A DNA stretch of 64,000 bases from assembly GCA_963777095.1 (NCBI GenBank), contig CAVZOY010000006.1, positions 310,001 through 374,000 on the forward strand. Reading direction: 5' to 3'. Source of the DNA: CAVZOY01 sp963777095. GTDB lineage: Bacteria > Actinomycetota > Actinomycetes > Mycobacteriales > Geodermatophilaceae. The position numbers and the translations under genes were made by a program. This document shows positions 50,854 through 58,347 of the stretch, one piece after another. The notes beneath the pieces were generated by a model that saw nothing but the letters and a program-made list of their open reading frames with translations, was not told the origin of the DNA and did not search any database. Each line of letters begins with the position of its first letter. Position 1 is the first letter of the stretch.

Positions 50854-51395
50854 TGACCGACCGCCATGCCCTCGTCTCCGGCCCGGACGAGACGCTCGTG
50901 CGCGCCATCGCCGAACTGCTCGCCACCGACGGCTTCACGACCGCGCCGGACCCCTCGCGGCACCTCGACGCCCTCGTGCACGTCGTGGGAGTCCCCGCCT
51001 CCGCGCCGTTCCTCGGCGCGGACCCGGCCCGATGGTTCAGCGACGTCTCGGCGGAGCTCAGTCCGGCGTTCCGCGCCGTGCGCGCCGCGGTTCCCGCGCT
51101 GCGGCGCTCCCGCGCCGGTCGCGTCGTCCTGGTCGGGGCCGGGTGGTTCCCGGCCGACCGGCCGGACGGCAGCGCGGCGGCCGCGGTGCACGGTGGTCTG
51201 GTCGCGCTGACCAAGACCCTGGCGCGCGACCTCGGCCCCGACGGCATCACCGTCAACCAGGTGGTGGTCGACCCGGACGACCCGGCGGACGACGCCACCG
51301 TGGCGGCGGCGGTCTCCTACCTCTGCAGCCCGGACGCCGGCGCGATGGTCGGCCAGCTGCTCACCGTGGGAGGCGGCGGACCTGTGCGCCCCTGA
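50853..51395 (+). CDS. degenerate SDR-fold protein lacking catalytic residues
   Basis: A 180-residue protein with SDR-like C-terminal sequence (GGLVALTKTLARDLGPDGITVNQV, then VSYLCSPDAGAMVGQLLTVGGG) but no TGxxxGxG cofactor motif (ALVSGPDETLVRAIA instead) and no YxxxK: the position reads AAVHGGLVALTK. It is ~60 residues shorter than typical SDRs. It is directly coupled to the intact SDR, so it may be a structural partner rather than an enzyme. Codon use is normal, which argues against decay. Confidence 0.8.
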   Translation: MTDRHALVSGPDETLVRAIAELLATDGFTTAPDPSRHLDALVHVVGVPASAPFLGADPARWFSDVSAELSPAFRAVRAAVPALRRSRAGRVVLVGAGWFPADRPDGSAAAAVHGGLVALTKTLARDLGPDGITVNQVVVDPDDPADDATVAAAVSYLCSPDAGAMVGQLLTVGGGGPVRP

Positions 51396-51404
51396 GCTGC
51401 GCGG

Positions 51405-52079
51405 TCAGCCGGCGACGTCGAAGGCAACCGCACGCACCGGCGCCCCGTCGGCACCGGCCAGGCGCAGCGGCAGCACGCTGACGACGGGCTCCGGCGACCG
51501 CACGGCCGCCAGGTTGGTCAGGTTCTCGATGATCACGCCGCCGGCGCCCAGGACGGCGACGTGCGCGGCGAAGCCGCCCGCGGGCTCGCCGCCCAGGACG
51601 GTCTCGTCGAGGCTCAGTGCGTCCAGCCCGATCGTGCGGACACCGGCCGCGACGACGCGCTCGGCGGCGTCGCCGTCGAGGAACGGGTGGTCGAAGTAGG
51701 CGTCGCTGCCCCAGTGGGCGTCCCACCCCGTGTGCAGCAGGAGCATCCGCCCGGGACCCAGCCGGTCCGCGACCGGCGCCAGGTCGGCCCAGGTGATCGC
51801 GGAGTGGGCGGCCGTGCCGCGGAGGTCGGCGACCACGGCGGGGGCGAGGAACAGGTCGAGGGGCAGCTCGTCGATGCGGGCGCCGTCCTCGAGGAAGTGG
51901 AACGGGGCGTCGACGTGCGTGCCGGTCTGCGAGCCCATCCGGACGTGCAGCACGTTGTAGCCGTGCTCCGCGATCGTCGTGGCCGGCTCGAAGCGGGCGA
52001 CCGGGTCGCCGGGGTAGACGGGGGTGTCGTCGTCCAGCGGATGGGACAGGTCGACGATGCCGCGGACGGGCGAGGTCAC
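51405..52079 (-). CDS. cyclase family (kynurenine formamidase-like) metal hydrolase
   Basis: A 224-residue member of the cyclase family, which includes kynurenine formamidase and isatin hydrolase. Metal-site signature GSQTGTHVDAPFHFL (HxGTHxDxPxH class) near residue 45, preceded by DLSHPLDDDTPVYPGDP; the C-terminal half has GLDALSLDE and IIENLTNLA. Substrate unknown; linkage to the permease and agmatinase genes suggests hydrolysis of a nitrogenous ring or amide. GTG at 52079 with GGAGG upstream. Same direction as the XRE-cupin gene, 22 bases after it. Confidence 0.85.
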   Translation of the reverse strand: MTSPVRGIVDLSHPLDDDTPVYPGDPVARFEPATTIAEHGYNVLHVRMGSQTGTHVDAPFHFLEDGARIDELPLDLFLAPAVVADLRGTAAHSAITWADLAPVADRLGPGRMLLLHTGWDAHWGSDAYFDHPFLDGDAAERVVAAGVRTIGLDALSLDETVLGGEPAGGFAAHVAVLGAGGVIIENLTNLAAVRSPEPVVSVLPLRLAGADGAPVRAVAFDVAG

Positions 52080-52101
52080 TTTTCCTCCCGGGTGGGTTCG
52101 T

Positions 52102-52686
52102 TCACGGCGCCGGCGTGAGGGCCCACAGGACTTCGGCCGGCGCCGTCGTCGACGGATTGAGCCACGTGTGCGGGGTGGCCCCGGGCATCGTGAAGGCATC
52201 GCCGGTGGACAGGTCGACCGTCTCCCCGGGCAGGAGCAGCCGCAGCTCCCCCGACACGACGTAGACGAACTCCACCTCGCAGGCCAGCGCGTACAGCTCC
52301 GCGCCACCGCCTCCCCCCGGCTCGACCAGTGACCGGATCACCTGCAGCTGCCGCTGCGAGCCGGCGGTGAGCAGGTGTTCGCGCAGGCCCTCGCCGCCGA
52401 AGTTGATCGGCGGCGCCGCACCGGCGCGCACGAGATTGGTGTCCGGCGCCTCGAAGAGCGTCCCGACGCCGATCCCGAGCACGCCGCAGACCGACACCAG
52501 CGAGGCGACCGACGGTGACACCTCGTCGCGCTCCAGACGGCTGAGGAAGCCCTTGGTGATCCCGGCCTGCGCGGCGACCGCGGCGAGCGTCAGGCCGGCC
52601 GACTGGCGGGCGGTGCGCAGCCGGGCGCCGATGTGGGCCTCGGCGGGGTCGTGGGGACGTGTCAGCCGTCGGACCTCACCCGCCAT
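52102..52686 (-). CDS. XRE-family regulator with cupin domain (PuuR-like)
   Basis: A 194-residue repressor-type protein: N-terminal XRE helix-turn-helix (GARLRTARQSAGLTLAAVAA, then GITKGFLSRLERDEVSPSVA) and a C-terminal cupin ligand domain (LACEVEFVYVVSGELRLLLPG, LSTGDAFTMPGATPHTWLN). E. coli PuuR, which controls putrescine-to-GABA catabolism, has the same architecture. ATG at 52686 with GGAGG upstream. It is divergent from the NCS1 permease with a palindrome between, so it probably represses itself and the permease operon. Confidence 0.88.
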   Translation of the reverse strand: MAGEVRRLTRPHDPAEAHIGARLRTARQSAGLTLAAVAAQAGITKGFLSRLERDEVSPSVASLVSVCGVLGIGVGTLFEAPDTNLVRAGAAPPINFGGEGLREHLLTAGSQRQLQVIRSLVEPGGGGGAELYALACEVEFVYVVSGELRLLLPGETVDLSTGDAFTMPGATPHTWLNPSTTAPAEVLWALTPAP

Positions 52687-52747
52687 GCCCTCCCCCTCCC
52701 GATCCGGTCGGCCGCCAGCATGCCGGACGTAAATTCTGCGCAACAAT

Positions 52748-52766
52748 AGTTGTCTCACAGACAACT
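52748..52766. promoter_or_regulatory. palindromic operator in the regulator-permease intergenic region
   Basis: AGTTGTCT-CAC-AGACAACT: perfect 8-base arms around a 3-base spacer. The left arm contains TTGTCT, a candidate -35 for the permease promoter, so a bound dimer of the adjacent XRE-cupin regulator would block RNA polymerase. Confidence 0.65.
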
Positions 52767-52779
52767 CTGCCTCTAACTT
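52750..52779 (+). promoter_or_regulatory. probable promoter of the permease-agmatinase operon
   Basis: TTGTCT (52750-52755) and TAACTT (52774-52779) are separated by 18 bases, about 48 bases before the permease ATG. The region is locally AT-rich, unlike its surroundings. Confidence 0.5.
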
Positions 52780-52826
52780 GTGCGCACTGCGGTGGCCGGG
52801 CGCCATCGCCTCACCCGGAGGTGCAC

Positions 52827-54317
52827 ATGAGCGGACCCGAGCTCGCGGGCCTGGCGGCGGACGCCCGCCGTCCTCGCGTGACCGACGTGGAACAGCACGG
52901 GATCGACACGATCCCGGACGCCGAGCGGACGTCGGGGCCCTTCGACCTGTTCCGCATCCAGTTCGGCGGCGCGAACACGTTCGCCACCGTCATCCTGGGC
53001 ACGTTCCCCATCCTGCTGGGCCTTTCCCTGGGTGAGGCGATCGCCGCGACGCTGCTCGGGGTGGTGGTCGGCGCGCTGATCCTGATGCCGATGGGCTTGT
53101 TCGGGCCGCGCACCGGCACCAACAACGCGGTGTCCTCCGGGGCGCACTTCGGTGTCCGAGGGCGGGTGCTCGGCTCGTTCCTCTCGCTGCTCACCGCGAT
53201 CGCGTTCTACTCGATCTCGGTCTGGGTCAGCGGTGACGCGATCGTCGGCGCCCTGACCCGGCTGTTCGGCGTCGACGACTCCGACCTGCTGCGGGGCCTG
53301 ATCTACGCGGTCCTCGGCGCCCTGGTGATCGTGGTGGTGATCTACGGCTACCAGTTCATGCTGCTGGTCAACAAGGTCGTCGTCATCGCCAACACGGTGC
53401 TGATCCTGCTCGGGATCGTGGCCTACGCGTCGCTGTTCGACTTCGGCTACGACCCCGGCCCGGACGCCTACGCACTCGGCAGCTTCTGGCCGACCTTCAT
53501 CCTCTCGGCCCTCATCGTCATGGGGAACCCGATCAGCTTCGGCGCCTTCCTCGGCGACTGGTCGCGCTACATCCCGAGCGGCACCCCCACCTCGCGGCTG
53601 CTGGGCGCCACCTTCCTCGGCCAGCTGGCCACCCTCGTCCCGTTCCTGTTCGGCGTGGGCACCGCGACGCTGGTCGCCGGCGAGGCCGACTACATCGTGG
53701 CGCTGATCCAGGCCTCGCCGCTCTGGTACGCCGTGCTCCTGATCGTCGTGGCGTTCCTCGGCGGCATGTCCACCGGCGTGACCTCGCTGTACGGCACCGG
53801 CCTGGACTTCTCGTCGGTCTTCCCGCGCCTCAGCCGGGTGCAGGCGTCGCTGTTCATCGGCACGCTGGCCTTCGTCTTCATCCTGGTCGGCCGGCTCGCG
53901 TTCGACCTGCTGGCCAGCGTCAACGCGTTCATCGGTGCGATCGTGATCTGCACGACGCCCTGGATGATCATCATGACCATCGGCTACGTCGTCCGGCGGG
54001 GCCACTACTCGCCGACCGACCTGCAGGTCTTCAACCAGGGCCGCACCGGCGGGCGCTACTGGTTCAGCGACGGCATGAACTGGCGCGGCATGGTGGCCTG
54101 GGTCCCGGCCGCGATCGCCGGCCTCTTGTTCGCCAACTACCCGCCGCTGATCGTGGGCCCGTTCCGCAACGCCGTCGGTGGCGGCATCGACGTGAGCCTG
54201 CCCGTGTCGCTGGGGCTGGCCGCGGTGATCTACCTGGTGCTGCTGTTCGCCTTCCCGGAGCCGCGGTACGTGTTCGGGCCCGAGGGCTCGCGCTGGGGTC
54301 CCAGTCAGCGACGGTGA
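52827..54317 (+). CDS. NCS1 family purine/cytosine-type permease
   Basis: A 496-residue membrane protein with 12 predicted helices, of the nucleobase:cation symporter-1 family (CodB/Fcy type). It opens with VEQHGIDTIPDAERTSGPFDLFRIQFGGAN, typical of actinobacterial 'cytosine permease' proteins, then FGPRTGTNNAVSSGAHFGVRGR, SFGAFLGDWSRYIP and STGVTSLYGTGLDFSS. Substrates of the family include nucleobases, hydantoins and other nitrogenous ring compounds; the actual one cannot be told. ATG at 52827 with GGAGG upstream. Followed by the agmatinase-like gene after 75 bases. Confidence 0.88.
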   Translation: MSGPELAGLAADARRPRVTDVEQHGIDTIPDAERTSGPFDLFRIQFGGANTFATVILGTFPILLGLSLGEAIAATLLGVVVGALILMPMGLFGPRTGTNNAVSSGAHFGVRGRVLGSFLSLLTAIAFYSISVWVSGDAIVGALTRLFGVDDSDLLRGLIYAVLGALVIVVVIYGYQFMLLVNKVVVIANTVLILLGIVAYASLFDFGYDPGPDAYALGSFWPTFILSALIVMGNPISFGAFLGDWSRYIPSGTPTSRLLGATFLGQLATLVPFLFGVGTATLVAGEADYIVALIQASPLWYAVLLIVVAFLGGMSTGVTSLYGTGLDFSSVFPRLSRVQASLFIGTLAFVFILVGRLAFDLLASVNAFIGAIVICTTPWMIIMTIGYVVRRGHYSPTDLQVFNQGRTGGRYWFSDGMNWRGMVAWVPAAIAGLLFANYPPLIVGPFRNAVGGGIDVSLPVSLGLAAVIYLVLLFAFPEPRYVFGPEGSRWGPSQRR

Positions 54318-54392
54318 GGCTCCGCCCGTCGTCGACGACCCGCGCGCCTCGGTCCACCGCGCCGGCCGGCGTCCGCAGGAGCCGGTCGCCTG

Positions 54393-55352
54393 ATGGTCGA
54401 GCGCATCTCGCGGGACGGCCGTCTCGGCCAGGTGGACGCGACGGTCGTCCCGCGCTTCGCCGGCCCGCCGACCTTCGCCCGGCTGCCGCGGATCGACGAG
54501 GTCTCCGACGTGGACGTCGCCGTGGTGGGCGTGCCGTTCGACTCGGGGGTCAGCTACCGGCCGGGTGCCCGCTTCGGTCCGGCGCACGTGCGGGAGTCCT
54601 CGCGGCTGCTGCGGCCCTACAACCCCGCCCAGGACGTCGAGCCCTTCGCCCAGCAGCAGGTCGTCGACGCCGGTGACCTGGCGGTGAACCCGTTCTCGAT
54701 CACCGAGGCCATCGGCCAGATCGAGGCGGGTGCCCGCGCCCTGCTCGAGCGGGCCGATCGGCTGCTGACCATCGGCGGCGACCACACGATCGCCCTGCCG
54801 CTGCTGCGCGCCCTGCACGCGAAGCACGGCCCGATCGCGGTCGTGCACTTCGACGCGCACCTCGACACCTGGGACACCTACTTCGGTGCCGACTACACGC
54901 ACGGGACGCCGTTCCGCCGGGCGTCGGAGGAGGGTCTGCTCGACCGCAGCGGCTGCCTGCACGTAGGCATCCGCGGGCCGCTGTACTCGACCCAGGACCT
55001 CGTGGACGACGGCGAGCTCGGCTTCCAGGTGGTGCACGCCCGCGAGGTCGACGACCTCGGCATCCGCGGCGTGATCGAGCGGGTGCTGGCGCGCGTGGAG
55101 GACCGCCCGGTGTACGTCTCGGTCGACATCGACGTGCTCGACCCGGCCTTCGCGCCCGGCACCGGCACTCCGGAGGCCGGGGGCCTGACCAGCCGGGAGC
55201 TGCTCGCCATCTTGCGGTCGTTCGCCGGCGCGAACCTCGTCGGAGCCGACCTCGTCGAGGTGGCACCGGTCTACGACCACGCCGAGATCACCGGCATCGC
55301 CGCGTCGCACGTCGCCTACGAACTGGTGTCCGCGATGGCGCCGCGCGCATGA
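54393..55352 (+). CDS. agmatinase/guanidinobutyrase family ureohydrolase
   Basis: A 319-residue arginase-superfamily enzyme that would remove urea from a guanidino compound. The Mn-binding motifs are complete: GGDHTIALPLLRA, HFDAHLDTWDTYFG and SVDIDVLDPAFAPGTGTPE. DAHLDTWDTYFGADYTHGTPF is the substrate-loop type shared by agmatinases and guanidinobutyrases, so agmatine or 4-guanidinobutyrate is most likely; the latter would give GABA directly, matching nearby gabT. ATG at 54393. Its stop overlaps the SnoaL gene. Confidence 0.88.
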   Translation: MVERISRDGRLGQVDATVVPRFAGPPTFARLPRIDEVSDVDVAVVGVPFDSGVSYRPGARFGPAHVRESSRLLRPYNPAQDVEPFAQQQVVDAGDLAVNPFSITEAIGQIEAGARALLERADRLLTIGGDHTIALPLLRALHAKHGPIAVVHFDAHLDTWDTYFGADYTHGTPFRRASEEGLLDRSGCLHVGIRGPLYSTQDLVDDGELGFQVVHAREVDDLGIRGVIERVLARVEDRPVYVSVDIDVLDPAFAPGTGTPEAGGLTSRELLAILRSFAGANLVGADLVEVAPVYDHAEITGIAASHVAYELVSAMAPRA

Positions 55353-55745
55353 GCGCGGAGGCCGAGGTCCGGCGGGCCGCGGAGTCGCTGGTCTCGGCGT
55401 TCGGCGGCGGTGACCTGGAGGCGTACTTCTCCTGCTTCGCCGACGACGCGACCTTCCTGTTCCACACCACGGACCGGCTCGCTGACCTCGACGGACGAGT
55501 ACCGCCGGGAGTGGGCTCGGTGGGCCGCCGAGGACGGCTTTCGCGTGCTCGACTGCAGCACGTCGGAGACCGTCGTCCAGGTGCTGGGCGACGTCGCAGT
55601 GCTCACCCACCGGGTCAGCACCACCGTGGCGACGCACGAGGGTGAGTCCGTGTTGTCCGAGCGGGAGACGATCGTCTTCGCCTGCCAGGACGACGGCCGC
55701 TGGTTGGGCGTGCACGAGCACCTCTCCCGCGACCCGAGCGCCTGA
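55349..55745 (+). pseudogene. SnoaL/NTF2-like protein, frame broken near 55487
   Basis: A small alpha+beta-barrel protein of 131 residues after correction. The first frame gives AAESLVSAFGGGDLEAYFSCFADDATFLFH and the second EYRREWARWAAEDGFRVLD through WLGVHEHLSRDPSA. Removing one base around 55486-55487 joins them as TDRLADSTDEYRREW. Such proteins are isomerase-like or stress-related; function unknown. Its ATG overlaps the agmatinase stop (ATGA), so it is the last gene of that operon. Confidence 0.75.
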
Positions 55746-55762
55746 CCCGGCGACGGGATCGG

Positions 55763-56109
55763 TCACCGGGCCCGCCCGCGCCCGGGCCGTCACCGCCCGG
55801 GTTCCCAGCGGGCCCAGCCGCACCGGAACCACGGTCTCGACCTGCGCGACGGCACCGCCGTCGACCGAGCAGTGCCTGAGGTCGGCGCCGTTGTCGCGGG
55901 CGATCCGCGCCGGCCGCCGCGCAGGGATCGGCGTCGCCTGCCACGGCGCTGCCGGCCGCCGCAAGGGCAGCGAGGTCGGCCGCGGCGGACACGCGGTGCC
56001 GCGCCACGACGGCGGAGCCGACGAGCAGCGCCGCGAGCCCCACGACGCCGAGCACACCCGAGAGGGCGACGACCCACACGGTGCCCGACCCGCGCTCCGC
56101 CGACGGCAT
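55763..56109 (-). pseudogene. TadE-like minor pilin of the helicase/secretion neighbourhood (Rv3654c-like), frame disturbed
   Basis: Opens with ERGSGTVWVVALSGVLGVVGL, a single N-terminal membrane helix, and then SAAADLAALAAAGSAVAG. Near 55910 the frame changes: DADPCAAA continues in the next frame as RIARDNGADLRHCSVDGG and VETVVPVRLGPLG. As written the second frame then stays open for over 3 kb, antisense to other genes. Removing one further base near 55768-55770 gives AVTARARAGR followed by a stop at 55763, a normal ~114-residue length. The first break is clear, the second inferred. One base overlap with the TadE gene. Confidence 0.7.
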
Positions 56110-56495
56110 CACGGCGTAGCTCCCAGGCCGGGTTCGGGCCGGGCGACGGCCGAGGCGCTCACCCGCACCGACCAGGGCACGGCGCCCAGCGGCGTCACCT
56201 GGGCGGTGACGGTCACCGACACCCGGTCCCCCTCGGGTCCGTCCACCCGAACCCTCGCACCGTCCGGCGCGATCCCCTCGACGAGCGACCGCACCGTCGC
56301 GGCGTCCTCCCCACGGGCGGCGGCCAGCACGCCTTCCCGCGCCGCGTCGACGCACCGCAACTGGGCCCCGAGCACGGCGACCGCCGCGACGGCACCGGCG
56401 AGCACGAGGACCAGCACCGGCAGCGCCAGGGCGGCCTCGGCGGTCACCATGCCGGCGTCCGCAGCGCGTCGTCGCCGTCGCGGATGGGTCGCCAC
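56109..56495 (-). CDS. TadE-like minor pilin (Rv3655c-like)
   Basis: A 128-residue protein with a basic N-terminus, then AGMVTAEAALALPVLVLVLAGAV, the TadE-type sequence with Glu after the processing Gly, one membrane helix (about 17-40), and a small extracytoplasmic domain. TadE pseudopilins are thought to assist Flp pilus assembly. GTG start at 56495, three bases after the DUF4244 stop. Confidence 0.84.
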   Translation of the reverse strand: MATHPRRRRRAADAGMVTAEAALALPVLVLVLAGAVAAVAVLGAQLRCVDAAREGVLAAARGEDAATVRSLVEGIAPDGARVRVDGPEGDRVSVTVTAQVTPLGAVPWSVRVSASAVARPEPGLGATP

Positions 56496-56497
56496 GG

Positions 56498-56722
56498 TCA
56501 GGTCAGCGTGTTGAGCGCGCGGTCGACCAGGGCGTCGAGCGCGGAGACGATCGAGTCACCGGTGACCACGCGATAGAGCACGGCGGCGAAGGCACACGCG
56601 GCGACCGTGCCGACCGCGTACTCCGCCGTGCTCATGCCGGCCTCGGCCCCCGCACGCAGCCGTCGCCACCGGCGCCGCACCCGGCCTCCGATTCCTCGGG
56701 CGGTCCGCTGGTCCTCGCTCAT
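56498..56722 (-). CDS. DUF4244 Flp-like pilin (Rv3656c-like)
   Basis: A 74-residue protein with a strongly basic leader and the sequence AGMSTAEYAVGTVAACAFAAVLY: a Gly followed by a Glu-containing hydrophobic helix, the layout of Flp-type prepilins cleaved after Gly. The C-terminus DALVDRALNTL matches DUF4244. ATG at 56722, with a ribosome site GGAGGAG upstream; 120 bases separate it from the tadC-like gene. Probably the major pilin of this locus. Confidence 0.86.
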   Translation of the reverse strand: MSEDQRTARGIGGRVRRRWRRLRAGAEAGMSTAEYAVGTVAACAFAAVLYRVVTGDSIVSALDALVDRALNTLT

Positions 56723-56842
56723 GGCTCCTCCTCCGGTCGGGCGTCCGTCCGGACGCCTCCTCCGAGCCTGTGCGGCGGCCGGGCCCGATCCCAGGTCCCG
56801 GACGGATCTGTGGACGGCCGCGCATCCTGTGGAGGCGGCGCG

Positions 56843-57568
56843 TCACCCCAGGACGTCCCCGGCGATGCCGATCACCAGGGGGACGACGCCCAGGCAGACG
56901 AACGCCGGGAGGAAGCACAGCCCGAGGGGCGCCAGGATCCACACGCCTGCGCGCCGCACGGCGGCATCGGTCGCGGCCCGGGTCGACCCCCGGAGGTCGG
57001 CCGCGAGCGCGTGCAGGGCCGGAGCGGCACGGGCTCCGGAGGTCTCGCTGCGCCGGACGGTGCGCGCGAGCGGTTCCAGCGCGACCGGCGCCCCCTGCCA
57101 GGCACGGCCCGGGTCGGCCCCCAGCCGGGCCATGCCCGCGACCCGCTCGAGCTCGACGCCGAGAGCACCGCCCACCGCACCCGCGACCGCCGCGAGCGCC
57201 CCGGGCAGCGGGACGCCGGCGGCCAGGCACACGGCCAGGAGGTCGCAGGCGACCGGCAGTTCGCTGCGCAGGCAGGCGTCCGACGCCTGCCCGCCGTCCT
57301 GCATCCGGCGCATGCCCCGCTCGGCCAGGACCAGCACCGCGACGGCGGCACCGCCGCCCACTGCACCGCCGAGGAGGAGTCCCACAGGAACGGCCGCGCC
57401 TGCCGCGAGCACCCATCGCCGGAGCGGGCCGTCACCTGGCGGCAGGCGCGCTCGTCGGCGTCCTGCAGGGTGCCGCCAGCCCAGGAACCGCAGGCGCAGG
57501 GTCACCATTCGTCCCGGATCCGGCCAGAGCGCGACAGCCGCGGCGAGGAGCGCGAGGGCGGCCGTCAC
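56843..57568 (-). CDS. type II secretion F-domain protein, TadC-like
   Basis: A 241-residue inner-membrane platform protein with the GspF-type helical domain: ELPVACDLLAVCLAAGVPLPGAL, AVALEPLARTVRRSETSGARAAPAL-like arrangement, and C-terminal helices GVWILAPLGLCFLPAFVCLG. Equivalent to Rv3657c. GTG at 57568 overlaps the tadB-like stop (GTGA). Works with TadA and TadB to assemble the pilus. Confidence 0.85.
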   Translation of the reverse strand: MTAALALLAAAVALWPDPGRMVTLRLRFLGWRHPAGRRRARLPPGDGPLRRWVLAAGAAVPVGLLLGGAVGGGAAVAVLVLAERGMRRMQDGGQASDACLRSELPVACDLLAVCLAAGVPLPGALAAVAGAVGGALGVELERVAGMARLGADPGRAWQGAPVALEPLARTVRRSETSGARAAPALHALAADLRGSTRAATDAAVRRAGVWILAPLGLCFLPAFVCLGVVPLVIGIAGDVLG

Positions 57569-58347
57569 GGCACGGCGCGCCGGACCAGCCGGGATGACCA
57601 GGTGAGCCCGGCGACCTCCAGTCCGGCGCCGACGAGGAGCAGCAGGTTGCCCACCGGCGTCGTGACGAGCACGTGCCACGGGTCGGCGCCGATCCCGCTG
57701 CCCATGGCCAGCGCCAGGAGCGGCAGGGCGGCCAAGAGGAACGCGCTCGCCCGAGGGCCGGCCACCGCCGTCCGCAGGTCCTGCTGCTGGCGTACGCGGC
57801 TGCGCAGGTCGTCCTCGACCGCGCAGGCGACCGCCGCCAACGAACAACCGGTCCGGCTGCTGAGCCGCACGCCGGCGGCGATCCGCACCACGGCCTGGGC
57901 CCAGGCACCGCCGGTGGGTGCCGGTCGGTGCTCGCTCTCGGGCACCCGCAACGCCCGGCCCAGCGCCTCCGCTGTGACGCCGTCGGGACATGTCCCGCTC
58001 GCCGCCAGCACGGCCTCGTCGAAAGGTCTGCCCGCCCGAAGATCGGCGGCGAAACCCGCGAGCGCATCGGCGAGTCCGCGCACCCGGCGCTCCTCGACCG
58101 CGCGCTCCCGCCTGCGCTCCCACGACCGGCCGGCCCCGAGCACGGCACCGGCGACGAGCACCGCGACGATCGGTGTGCTCGCGACCCCCACCACCACGGC
58201 GGCCGCCGCTGCTCCCGCCACGACCGTCCGCCGGCCCGGCAGCCGGGCAGCGGCGCGGAACGCGAGGGCGCGAGCCGGTGCCGACCGGTCCTGCCGCGGC
58301 CAGCACAGCAATGCGGCTGCGGCGCAGGCGAGCGCGCCGCTCAGCAC
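57565..58347 (-). CDS. type II secretion F-domain protein, TadB-like
   Basis: A 260-residue membrane protein with N-terminal helices, a cytoplasmic RGLADALAGFAADLRAGRPFDEAV domain and the F-domain block GCSLAAVACAVEDDLRSR, followed by two C-terminal helices. Equivalent to Rv3658c. GTG start at 58347, overlapping the tadA stop by seven bases; a longer frame to 58422 would overlap tadA further without adding conserved sequence. Confidence 0.85.
   Translation of the reverse strand: MLSGALACAAAALLCWPRQDRSAPARALAFRAAARLPGRRTVVAGAAAAAVVVGVASTPIVAVLVAGAVLGAGRSWERRRERAVEERRVRGLADALAGFAADLRAGRPFDEAVLAASGTCPDGVTAEALGRALRVPESEHRPAPTGGAWAQAVVRIAAGVRLSSRTGCSLAAVACAVEDDLRSRVRQQQDLRTAVAGPRASAFLLAALPLLALAMGSGIGADPWHVLVTTPVGNLLLLVGAGLEVAGLTWSSRLVRRAVP

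Noticed and set aside
52773..56057. A 1094-codon open frame on the minus strand
   Set aside because: It is antisense to the permease, agmatinase and SnoaL genes and composed of Arg/Gly/Ala/Asp-rich shadow sequence. Only its first ~100 codons belong to the TadE-like gene.
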